This document shows, in pieces, positions 25,360-32,583 of a DNA stretch of 33,415 nucleotides. The DNA is taken from the NCBI GenBank assembly GCA_947041165.1, contig CAMRCY010000024.1:1-33415 (forward strand), given 5' to 3'. The translations under genes and the position numbers were made by a program. Each line of letters opens with the position of its first letter. The stretch's first letter is position 1. Source of the stretch: an uncultured Deferribacteraceae bacterium (GTDB lineage: Bacteria > Chrysiogenota > Deferribacteres > Deferribacterales > Mucispirillaceae). The notes beneath the pieces are model-generated. The model was not told where the DNA came from, did not search any database, and saw only the letters and a list, made by a program, of their open reading frames with translations.

Positions 25360-25435
25360 CAGCTATAGTACGCAGAAGGCACATTTTTTGCAAGTAAATT
25401 ATACTCAACCGCAATTTTATTTTTTGGGAGTTTAT

Positions 25436-25936
25436 ATGAAAACAAAATATTTCACATTTGCAGGATTTTCTGGATCAGGAAAAACAACTTTAGCTGTAAA
25501 AATTATCACACTATTATCATCAAGAGGATACCGTGTTGCAGCCTTAAAACATGACGGACATTCTTTCGAAATGGATAAAGAAGGAAAAGATACAGACCGA
25601 TTAAAAAAAGCTGGTGCTAAAGCCGTTGCTATCACATCTAATAACAAATATGCACTGATAGCCGACTGTGATAAAAGAAAATCTTTTCACGAACTTATAG
25701 AAATTTTGCCAACAGATATCGACATAATTGTTGGTGAAGGGTTTAAGGATGAAGAGATAGATAAAATAATAGTATATAGAAAAGGTGTGAAAGAAATCAC
25801 AGATATACATGATTTAAATATAATAGCCTATGCTACTGATGATAAAGAACTATTTAGCGATAAACAAAATGTGCTTGATATAAATAACGAAGAAGAAATT
25901 GCAAACTTTATAATTGATAAATATCTAAAACAGTAA
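25436..25936 (+). CDS. mobB: Molybdopterin-guanine dinucleotide biosynthesis adaptor MobB
   Basis: MobB is a GTP-binding protein that assists attachment of the nucleotide to molybdenum cofactor. The start is the ATG at 25436 with GGGAG 6 bases upstream; the open frame reaches back 16 codons but has no ribosome site. The 166-residue product has Walker A GFSGSGKTTL (10-19), the family's ALKHDGHSFEMDKEGKDTDRLKKAGA segment in the usual place (about 40-65), and VGEGFKDEEIDKIIVYR. It stands alone between divergent neighbours. A mobA or molybdoenzyme gene is not in the window. Confidence 0.93.
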   Translation: MKTKYFTFAGFSGSGKTTLAVKIITLLSSRGYRVAALKHDGHSFEMDKEGKDTDRLKKAGAKAVAITSNNKYALIADCDKRKSFHELIEILPTDIDIIVGEGFKDEEIDKIIVYRKGVKEITDIHDLNIIAYATDDKELFSDKQNVLDINNEEEIANFIIDKYLKQ

Positions 25937-26032
25937 CAATCATATAGATAGTTTACGATTAAATTTGATTAGTGAGTTTGGTTGAGAATTATAAACTCTA
26001 CATATAATATCAACCAATAATTAAACCATAAA

Positions 26033-26947
26033 CTATTTTCCGATCTTTCTATTCAACTTATGTTTATGATACTCATATCTTATAATTGAATCAGATGAAT
26101 AGATAATTACTGCTATCCAGATAAATATAAATGATACTAAATGTGCTTGAGTAAACACCTCTTTATAGATAAATACACCTATCAAAAATGATAGCGTTGG
26201 TGCTGTGTATTGCATCAACCCTATAGTTGATAAGTTTAGACGCTGGACGGCAAAGGCAAACCCTGCAAGTGGAATTGATGTGATTACACCTGACAGTAAT
26301 AGAAGTGTGATCTCATATGTTGTGCCTGTAAAAAAAACACCCTTACCTAAACTTAATTGATAACCTATAAAAAATACTGCTGGAACACTCATAAATAACG
26401 CTTCAACAAATAAACCAGGCATAGGCTTTATATGAACTTTCTTATGGATAATGCCATAGAAACAAAATGTTCCTGCTAAAAATATCGCTATTGATGGAAA
26501 TGAACCGTAATTTAATAATAGGTAGATAACACCGATAAATACTAATACAACTGAGAAAATTTGTACTCTATTTATTCTTGTTTTGAAGATTATAGCTGAT
26601 GCTAAAATATTTAATAATGGATTGATATAGTAACCCATACTTGACTGAGTTATTCGATTTGTTACAACTGCATATATAAATATCGACCAGTTAAGCAATA
26701 TGAAAAATGCTGACATCATAAATAAAAGAGTTAATCGCTTACTACGAAAAACTTCCTTAACTTGATTAGTATCTCCCATTGCAAGAACTAAAATACCTGT
26801 GAAAACCATAGAGAAAACTGCTCTATAAGAGATTACTTCTAAATAATGGACATTAGATAACTGCGACCAATAGATAGGTAGTGTACCCCATGCAATAAAA
26901 CTTAGAGAACCTATAACTAATGAAAACGCCTTGCTATTAATATTCAT
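26033..26947 (-). CDS. rarD: RarD-type EamA-family transporter
   Basis: The 304-residue protein has about ten membrane helices in two EamA halves. The opening LVIGSLSFIAWGTLPIYWSQL, the following ISYRAVFSM and later QSSMGYYINPLLNILAS and LMQYTAPTLSFLIGVFIYKE are the standard marks of the RarD subfamily of drug/metabolite transporters. The substrate is unknown for most members. It is oriented like trpB upstream, with 99 bp between, which hold an imperfect hairpin. Confidence 0.93.
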   Translation of the reverse strand: MNINSKAFSLVIGSLSFIAWGTLPIYWSQLSNVHYLEVISYRAVFSMVFTGILVLAMGDTNQVKEVFRSKRLTLLFMMSAFFILLNWSIFIYAVVTNRITQSSMGYYINPLLNILASAIIFKTRINRVQIFSVVLVFIGVIYLLLNYGSFPSIAIFLAGTFCFYGIIHKKVHIKPMPGLFVEALFMSVPAVFFIGYQLSLGKGVFFTGTTYEITLLLLSGVITSIPLAGFAFAVQRLNLSTIGLMQYTAPTLSFLIGVFIYKEVFTQAHLVSFIFIWIAVIIYSSDSIIRYEYHKHKLNRKIGK

Positions 26948-26987
26948 TTAAACTCTTTATCTTGAAACTCTTAGATTATATATTACA

Positions 26988-27018
26988 TGTATCGACTAAT
27001 CATAAACTAGCCGATACA
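26988..27018 (-). terminator. Hairpin between trpB and rarD, possible terminator
   Basis: TGTATCGACTA (26988-26998) pairs with TAGCCGATACA (27008-27018) over 11 positions with one mismatch or wobble and a 9-nt loop. It lies 28 bp past the trpB stop. No U-tract follows on the minus strand, so it is not a textbook terminator. Confidence 0.4.
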
Positions 27019-27046
27019 CATAACTTTTAATGATACTATATATTGA

Positions 27047-28420
27047 TTAATAATTACTTATATCTGGTGCTTTAGGGATAGTTTTTAACGACTCATTAAT
27101 CTCATCATCTGTTGGAACGATATCTTGCATCTCGCCTGATAAATAATTATCGTAAGCTGACATATCAAAATGTCCGTGTCCTGTAAGATTAAATAATATC
27201 GTCTTAGGTTTACCCTCAGCATCAGCGTTCTGTGCCTCAATTATCGCTTGTGCAATAGCATGAGAACTTTCAGGTGCTGGAATAATACCTTCCGTTTGTG
27301 CAAATAATACAGCCGCTTTGAAAACATCTTTCTGACCTATAGCTTTTGCTTCAACAATACCCTCTTTTATAAGTAATGATAACTCTGCGTTACCACCATG
27401 ATATCTAAGTCCGCCTGCATGAATTGATGATGGAGTAAAGCCGTTACCCAATGTGTACATAGGTATCAACGGTGTCATACCGCTTGCATCACCAAAATCA
27501 TAAGCATATCTGCCTTTAGTAAATTTTGGACACGCTTTAGGTTCAACTGATACTATTCTAATATCTTTATCTTTTGTTAATTTATCTTGTACAAACGGGA
27601 ACGCCATACCAGTTAAACTGCTTCCGCCACCAATACAGCCTACAACAACATCTGGATATTCATTTATAAGTTCAAACTGTTTCTTAGCCTCTTGACCGAT
27701 AATAGTTTGATGAAGAACAACATGTGATAAAACACTACCTAACGCATATCTTGAATGATCATCTTCTAACGCATCTTCAATAGCTTCACTTATTGCCATC
27801 GCTAATGATCCTGACGTGTTTGGAGTTTTAGCAAGTATCGCTCTACCTGCTGATGTGTGTTCGCTTGGAGATGGTATTACTGTTGCACCATAAGTTTCCA
27901 TTAACATCTTTCTGTACGGTTTCTGATTGTAACTAACTTTAACCATGTACACAACGCACTCTAAATCAAAAACTTTGCAAGCCATCGATAAAGCACTACC
28001 CCACTGTCCTGCACCTGTTTCTGTTACAAGACGTTTCATACCTATAGATTTGTTATAGTACGCCTGTGCGATAGCTGAGTTACTTTTATGACTACCAGAT
28101 GGTGATACACCCTCATATTTAAAATATAATTTAGATTTTAAACCCAACTTCTCTTCTAAGAAATTCGCTCTAATTAAAGGGCTTGGTCTATACATTGTGT
28201 ATAGCTTTTTAACTTCTTCTGGAATTTCAATATATCGCTCATTAGATAGCTCTTGTTCTATTAAAGGTTTTGCAAATAAACGCTCTAACATCTCAATTGC
28301 AGGTGGTTTTAAAGTATCTGCCATGATCATCGGTGGTAACTGTTTTGGTAGATCCGCTTTCATATTATACCAAGAATTAGGAATCTCTTGCTCTGTTAAA
28401 TATATTTTCTTCTCTCTCAT
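27047..28420 (-). CDS. trpB: Tryptophan synthase beta chain, TrpB2 type
   Basis: TrpB condenses indole with serine to tryptophan with PLP. The 457-residue protein belongs to the longer TrpB2 class: N-terminal extension with TEQEIPNSWYNMKADLP, the PLP lysine in GVSPSGSHKSNSA (about residues 105-117), ETGAGQWGSALS, and glycine loop GCIGGGSSLTGMAFPF. TrpB2 proteins often act without TrpA; no trpA or other trp gene is adjacent here, which fits. AGGAGG 7 bases before the ATG is one of the strongest ribosome sites in the window. It diverges from the lipoprotein gene at 28657. Confidence 0.95.
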   Translation of the reverse strand: MREKKIYLTEQEIPNSWYNMKADLPKQLPPMIMADTLKPPAIEMLERLFAKPLIEQELSNERYIEIPEEVKKLYTMYRPSPLIRANFLEEKLGLKSKLYFKYEGVSPSGSHKSNSAIAQAYYNKSIGMKRLVTETGAGQWGSALSMACKVFDLECVVYMVKVSYNQKPYRKMLMETYGATVIPSPSEHTSAGRAILAKTPNTSGSLAMAISEAIEDALEDDHSRYALGSVLSHVVLHQTIIGQEAKKQFELINEYPDVVVGCIGGGSSLTGMAFPFVQDKLTKDKDIRIVSVEPKACPKFTKGRYAYDFGDASGMTPLIPMYTLGNGFTPSSIHAGGLRYHGGNAELSLLIKEGIVEAKAIGQKDVFKAAVLFAQTEGIIPAPESSHAIAQAIIEAQNADAEGKPKTILFNLTGHGHFDMSAYDNYLSGEMQDIVPTDDEINESLKTIPKAPDISNY

Positions 28421-28555
28421 ATTCTCCGCCTCCTTTTCTTGATAATAATATCACTTTTAATTAAAATATTTCACCTATATAAATACAGATAATCTTTTTA
28501 AAATAATGCAATATCCATATTATGTCAAGTATTAAATATATTACTTAATTCATAT

Positions 28556-28605
28556 AGTTACGGTAACTGTTACTATAATTGACATAACAATAAACACGAT
28601 ATACA
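28556..28605 (+). promoter_or_regulatory. Candidate promoter and palindrome upstream of the lipoprotein genes
   Basis: A 13-bp perfect palindrome, AGTTACGGTAACT (28556-28568), precedes TTGACA (28579-28584) and TATACA (28600-28605), 15 bp apart. They point to the gene at 28657. The short spacing and lack of data make this tentative; the palindrome would suit a repressor or activator site and could equally serve divergent trpB. Confidence 0.4.
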
Positions 28606-28656
28606 CTCAACAACAAATACAACTTATTTTGAAGTTTCAAAGTTTATGGGGTTTAT

Positions 28657-29232
28657 ATGATTATCAGAAAAATGGCTACCCTCTTGATTACAATTTTAGT
28701 TTTATCGTTATCTATCTCTTGTGCTAGCAAAGAGGTTATCGCTGTTCAAAATGCTGATAGTATATTAAGTGGATTGATAGAACCTGATAACAATACTAGC
28801 GTTGTCAATCTGACAAACAAAGAGATAGTCAGCAATATATTTAAGCGTGTGAAATGGAAAGAAAAAACTGAAGATAATGGAACAAAATATATCTATGCAA
28901 CAGGGAAATTTATAGATATCGAACAAGCTAAAAAAAACGCATATCTAACTCAACTGTTTTTTATGGTGATCACCTCTATTAGAAGGATAGATTGGGATCA
29001 AGCTGATCCGATAATGTATTTAAAATATATGATCGGTATAAAAAAAACTGTTGATGATCTTTTTCTACTAGGCGATACTAGCAGAGGAATATTTAAGTTT
29101 AATGAAAGTGGTGAGATTATAGAACCTAAAGAGAAATCACTGTTGTTCAACTTTTACGTTTTTATCGGATATAGTATCGCCCTAACTGGTATTGATAAAG
29201 TGCTTGAACTTCCGATAATAGATAATTTCTGA
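28657..29232 (+). CDS. Lipoprotein of a local three-member family, member A
   Basis: The 191-residue protein has an N-terminal lipoprotein signal, with Cys22 in LSISCASKE after a hydrophobic core. I do not recognise the family. Members A, B and C share a mid-section T(N)..IV..I...W......DNGTKYI.ATGK..D...AKK.A (here about residues 50-92) and an ending F.FN..VFIGYSIALTGIDK.L.LP.ID. The latter is hydrophobic enough to be a membrane-associated or buried helix. GGGG lies upstream of the ATG. The product is presumably anchored in the inner or outer membrane. No enzyme motif is visible. Confidence 0.85.
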   Translation: MIIRKMATLLITILVLSLSISCASKEVIAVQNADSILSGLIEPDNNTSVVNLTNKEIVSNIFKRVKWKEKTEDNGTKYIYATGKFIDIEQAKKNAYLTQLFFMVITSIRRIDWDQADPIMYLKYMIGIKKTVDDLFLLGDTSRGIFKFNESGEIIEPKEKSLLFNFYVFIGYSIALTGIDKVLELPIIDNF

Positions 29233-29284
29233 TTTCTGATTGATGGAGTATAACTACTGATTTCTGATTGATGGTGTATAACTA
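29229..29284. repeat. 28-bp tandem duplication after lipoprotein gene A
   Basis: Units 29229-29256 and 29257-29284 differ at one base and begin with CTGATTTCTGATTGATGG. The first includes the end of gene A (stop TGA at 29230-29232). Degenerate CTGATT pieces continue to about 29360. Confidence 0.85.
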
Positions 29285-29373
29285 CTGATTACTAATTTAT
29301 GATTTCTAATTTTTCTTTTTTGATTTATGATGTATTTTCACTGGTTACTGATTTTTTATTTTAAGGAGTTCTT

Positions 29374-29964
29374 ATGATTACAAAAAGAATAGTTACAATT
29401 TCATGTATAACTTTAATCTCTTATTTCTTGATATCTTGTGCTGGTAAAGACATCTCTACAACTAAAAATGCAAATACTTTTTTGATAGAAACTACAAGTA
29501 AAAATGGTCTTATAGATGTAGCAGATGTAGTAAATGTTACAAATGAAACAATAGTTAACACTATATTAACTGATGTTGTATGGACACAAAACAAGGCAGA
29601 TGATGGAACTAAACAGATAAAGGCAACTGGAAAATATAAAGATTTAGAACTTGCAAAAAAACATGCTGCACTTGCTCTAATCTTTGTTACAGCTAAGGGA
29701 ACTAAAGAGTGGAGTCCAGAAGATGGAGAAGTTAGTGAAAAAGCACTCTCAGCTGCAAAAGAAGCTGTAAGTCACTTTTTTGACGAATCTGACATAAATA
29801 ACTCTAATATAAAAGAGGTTACTTTTAAGTTCAGTATTGATGGTACTTTTAAAGCTTCTAGAAGTAGGTTATATTTTTTCAACTCTCTAGTTTTCATCGG
29901 ATATAGCATCGCTCTAACGGGTATTGATAAAGAGTTAGGACTTCCTACAATAGATACTTTCTGA
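29374..29964 (+). CDS. Lipoprotein of the local three-member family, member B
   Basis: The 196-residue protein has a good lipobox, LISC at Cys22 (FLISCAGKD). It shares with member A the segment VVNVTNETIVNTIL, DDGTKQIKATGKYKDLELAKKHA and the ending SLVFIGYSIALTGIDKELGLP. The region between (about 105-150) is variable and lysine/glutamate-rich. AGGAG precedes the ATG. It lies 141 bp after A, with repeat-like DNA between, so cotranscription is possible but not certain. Function unknown. Confidence 0.87.
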   Translation: MITKRIVTISCITLISYFLISCAGKDISTTKNANTFLIETTSKNGLIDVADVVNVTNETIVNTILTDVVWTQNKADDGTKQIKATGKYKDLELAKKHAALALIFVTAKGTKEWSPEDGEVSEKALSAAKEAVSHFFDESDINNSNIKEVTFKFSIDGTFKASRSRLYFFNSLVFIGYSIALTGIDKELGLPTIDTF

Positions 29965-30046
29965 TTTCTGGTTTATGCTTTATGATTTATAGTTTCTAAT
30001 CTTATTAATAACATATAAAACTTCTATCGTTAGATATATTTTAATC

Positions 30047-30098
30047 AATTATCTTTACAATTATATTTACAATTGTAAAGATAATTATATTTGTAAAT
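30047..30098. other. AT-rich perfect hairpin with an alternative pairing
   Basis: AATTATCTTTACAATT (30047-30062) and its exact reverse complement (30071-30086) form a 16-bp stem with an 8-nt loop. A second, exclusive pairing joins ATTTACAA (30065-30072) with TTGTAAAT (30091-30098). No U-tract follows. It lies in the 260-bp gap between lipoprotein genes B and C. Confidence 0.7.
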
Positions 30099-30224
30099 CT
30101 CTACTAGCTACTCATATTATCTAAGTTCAAAACAACTAAATTATTTGCCGTAAACTAAAAATTGTAGTAACAAAATATTCATGATAGCCTTTAAGTGTAA
30201 TTAATATACCTTGGAGAAATACAC

Positions 30225-30803
30225 ATGAAAAAAATAGTCACTAACGTCTTAATCTTAACCTTACTTTTATTCTCTGTTGCCTGCACTAGTCAAGAAGTTC
30301 TAAACGTGCAAAAAGCTTTAACTATTCCTGAAGAAAAACTAAACTCACTTAAAAAAATAACAGATAATATGAGTGATGTTGTTCCTGTTACTAACGAAAC
30401 TGTAATTAATAAAATTATTAAAAACAGTAAATGGAAAGTAGTTAAAATTGATAACGATACTAAATATGTACAGGTTACTGGAAAATATATCGATGTGAAA
30501 CAAGCTGAAAAATATGCATACCTACCTCCTTTATATATAATGAAGCTTGCGAACAAAGTTAACGGTGGTGATAATCAATCTACTGTCGACAATAATCAAC
30601 TTATCCAGATAAAAGAAACTGTTGCTATCTATCTTACATTTGCAAATACTGATAAAGCTGTATTTATGTTTACTATGGATGGCAAATTGATAGAAATGAA
30701 AGATCAATCAACTATATTTAACTCACTAGTTTTTGGTGGATATGTTATAGAGCTTTCTGGTATAGGCAAAACATTAAACATTCTTACCGTTGATAAATTG
30801 TAG
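30225..30803 (+). CDS. Lipoprotein of the local three-member family, member C
   Basis: The 192-residue protein has a signal sequence and lipobox with Cys20 (LLFSVACTSQE). It shares VPVTNETVINKII, then W and NDTKYVQVTGKYIDVKQAEKYAYL, and the end FNSLVFGGYVIELSGIGK.L with members A and B, but is the most divergent of the three. GGAG lies 9 bases before the ATG. Like the others it is presumably a membrane-anchored protein exposed to the periplasm or surface. Function unknown. Confidence 0.87.
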   Translation: MKKIVTNVLILTLLLFSVACTSQEVLNVQKALTIPEEKLNSLKKITDNMSDVVPVTNETVINKIIKNSKWKVVKIDNDTKYVQVTGKYIDVKQAEKYAYLPPLYIMKLANKVNGGDNQSTVDNNQLIQIKETVAIYLTFANTDKAVFMFTMDGKLIEMKDQSTIFNSLVFGGYVIELSGIGKTLNILTVDKL

Positions 30804-31224
30804 TTTTGAAAATATAAATAACTTAATTATAAAATAAATTCTAAATAGTAGTACAGTAAATTATGTGCTACTATTTACTATATTCCACATTATCTACAAT
30901 TAACCACCTCTCAATATAATCAATATTAAAATCTATACTAACGTGCTAATACTCTTTAAGTAATATCTTATTTACTTGTAAATTAAGGTAAAATAGATCT
31001 CATTAAATCTAAAATTTTTTCAACATTACAATTACTAAATCTGTTACTTTATGATAATCAACTATATATAGAACTAAGATTTATATTCGTATAGATAAAA
31101 CAACTTTATAGTTTATAAAAATTATGTGTAGACATCAGTATTATATTCAAATAAGATAAGGTATATCATAATTTAATAACTATATATTATCTGGATATCT
31201 TAAATTATAAATGGAGGAAGTACT
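30804..31224. other. 421-bp spacer between lipoprotein C and the phosphofructokinase gene
   Basis: One hairpin is clear: TAAATAGTAGTACA (30842-30855) with TGTGCTACTATTTA (30864-30877), 14 pairs with one G-U, loop GTAAATTA. It sits 39 bp after the gene C stop and may help end that transcript, though no U-tract follows. The remaining sequence is AT-rich; I see no gene, and no promoter I would defend, although one for the next gene must lie in it. Confidence 0.5.
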
Positions 31225-32439
31225 ATGTCTAACATTCGTAACATTGGAATTATTACAGCTGGTGGTGATTGTGGAGGACTAAACGGAATCGTTAGTGCCG
31301 CTGGACAATATGCAGAAAAAAATGGTATAGCAGCATATGTTATACCTAACGGTTACTCTGGTTTATACAACCTTGTTGATATTGAAAAATTAACAAGACT
31401 CACAACGGAAAGAGTAGAAGAAATAAATTGTACAAGAGCTGGTAGTGAGGCTGGTCATTCAAGAGTGAAAATCTCTAAAATTAAAGATACTGATAAATAT
31501 AGTAGAATTGCCGAAGGATTAAAAAAGTTTAATATCGACGGACTTGTGATAGCGGGTGGTGATGATACTGGATCTGTTGTTGTGGATCTTTTTAAACACG
31601 GGTTCCCTGTTGTGCATGCACCGAAAACGATGGATCTTGATCTTCAAACATATTCGGTTGGTGGTGATTCAACTATCAATCGTATAGCTAGACTTTCTGA
31701 AGATCTTAAAACAACTGGAAGAACACATAACAGAATTATGATTATGGAAGTTTTTGGAAGATACGCAGGACATACTGCATTTAGAGGTGGAATTGCTTCT
31801 GATGCTGATTGTATTCTTATACCTGAAATAGCTGTTGATTTTGATATCGTTTACAGACACATTAAAGATACTCTATTTAGACGTATCTTATCTAGCGATG
31901 TTTATAAAGGAACATATACGATGGTTATTGCTGAAGGTATTGCCGATAAAGATGGTAACCTCTACTCTGAGGGAAACAAAGTTGATGCGTTCGGACATGT
32001 TAAATTATCTGGCGTTGCGAAACACACTAAAGCTATGCTTGAAGAGATGATGAAAGATGATCCTGAAGTTAAAGAGTTTATGAAAAAATCTCATATGTAT
32101 ATAGAAGGGATATTTGAAACTCCTGAAATTAGAGATATTAACCCGAGCCATATTGTAAGATGTGGTGAGTCATCAGCTTTAGATGTTAATTTTGGAAAAG
32201 AGGCAGGAATAGGTGCAGTAGCTTTACTTATGAAAGGTATCTATGGAGTGACTTTTGCCAATCTAACCTATGATGGACAAATTCAATATATGTTAACTGA
32301 AGAGGCTATCAAGCAACGTCACGTTAATCTTTGTCAAGTTGCATATCATGAAAATTTAGGAATATGCTTTGGTAGAAAACCTATTAAATATGAGCCTATA
32401 GTAAAAGAGATAACGTCATTTAACGATAGAATGTTTTAA
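31225..32439 (+). CDS. pfp: Phosphofructokinase, pyrophosphate-dependent type by motif
   Basis: The enzyme phosphorylates fructose-6-phosphate. The 404-residue protein has TAGGDCGGLNGIV (11-23), GGDDT (111-115), PKTMDLDL (133-140), MEVFGRYAGH (174-183) and IAEGI. In ATP-type enzymes the second motif is GGDGS and the third PGTIDND. Asp in GGDD and Lys in PKT are the residues that mark pyrophosphate use, so I infer a reversible PPi-dependent enzyme. The middle of PKT.D.D is usually TIDND; here Asn is replaced by Leu, with both aspartates kept. GGAGG lies upstream of the ATG and a terminator 33 bp after the stop, so it is a single-gene unit. Confidence 0.93.
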   Translation: MSNIRNIGIITAGGDCGGLNGIVSAAGQYAEKNGIAAYVIPNGYSGLYNLVDIEKLTRLTTERVEEINCTRAGSEAGHSRVKISKIKDTDKYSRIAEGLKKFNIDGLVIAGGDDTGSVVVDLFKHGFPVVHAPKTMDLDLQTYSVGGDSTINRIARLSEDLKTTGRTHNRIMIMEVFGRYAGHTAFRGGIASDADCILIPEIAVDFDIVYRHIKDTLFRRILSSDVYKGTYTMVIAEGIADKDGNLYSEGNKVDAFGHVKLSGVAKHTKAMLEEMMKDDPEVKEFMKKSHMYIEGIFETPEIRDINPSHIVRCGESSALDVNFGKEAGIGAVALLMKGIYGVTFANLTYDGQIQYMLTEEAIKQRHVNLCQVAYHENLGICFGRKPIKYEPIVKEITSFNDRMF

Positions 32440-32470
32440 ATTATAACAACTTAAGTTTATCACAATAGAT

Positions 32471-32506
32471 AGAGCTGCAGAGATCAACCTGTAGCTTTTA
32501 TTTTTG
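32471..32506 (+). terminator. Rho-independent terminator after the phosphofructokinase gene
   Basis: AGCTGCAG (32473-32480) pairs with CTGTAGCT (32489-32496), 8 pairs including one G-U, loop AGATCAAC, followed by TTTATTTTT. It is the clearest plus-strand terminator in the window. Confidence 0.85.
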
Positions 32507-32583
32507 CCAATTTTCTGTAATGCTTAGTTAATAATATTTTGAGAGCAGAGAGAGAGTGTGCGTGTGTGTGTAATAAGTTGAGC

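Noticed and set aside
25388-25435. N-terminal extension of mobB
   Set aside because: The 16 extra codons are unlike the family start; GGGAG precedes the ATG at 25436 and the normal MobB N-terminus begins there.
28443-28656. Tryptophan leader/attenuator before trpB
   Set aside because: No short Trp-rich frame and no terminator/antiterminator pair on the minus strand upstream of trpB.
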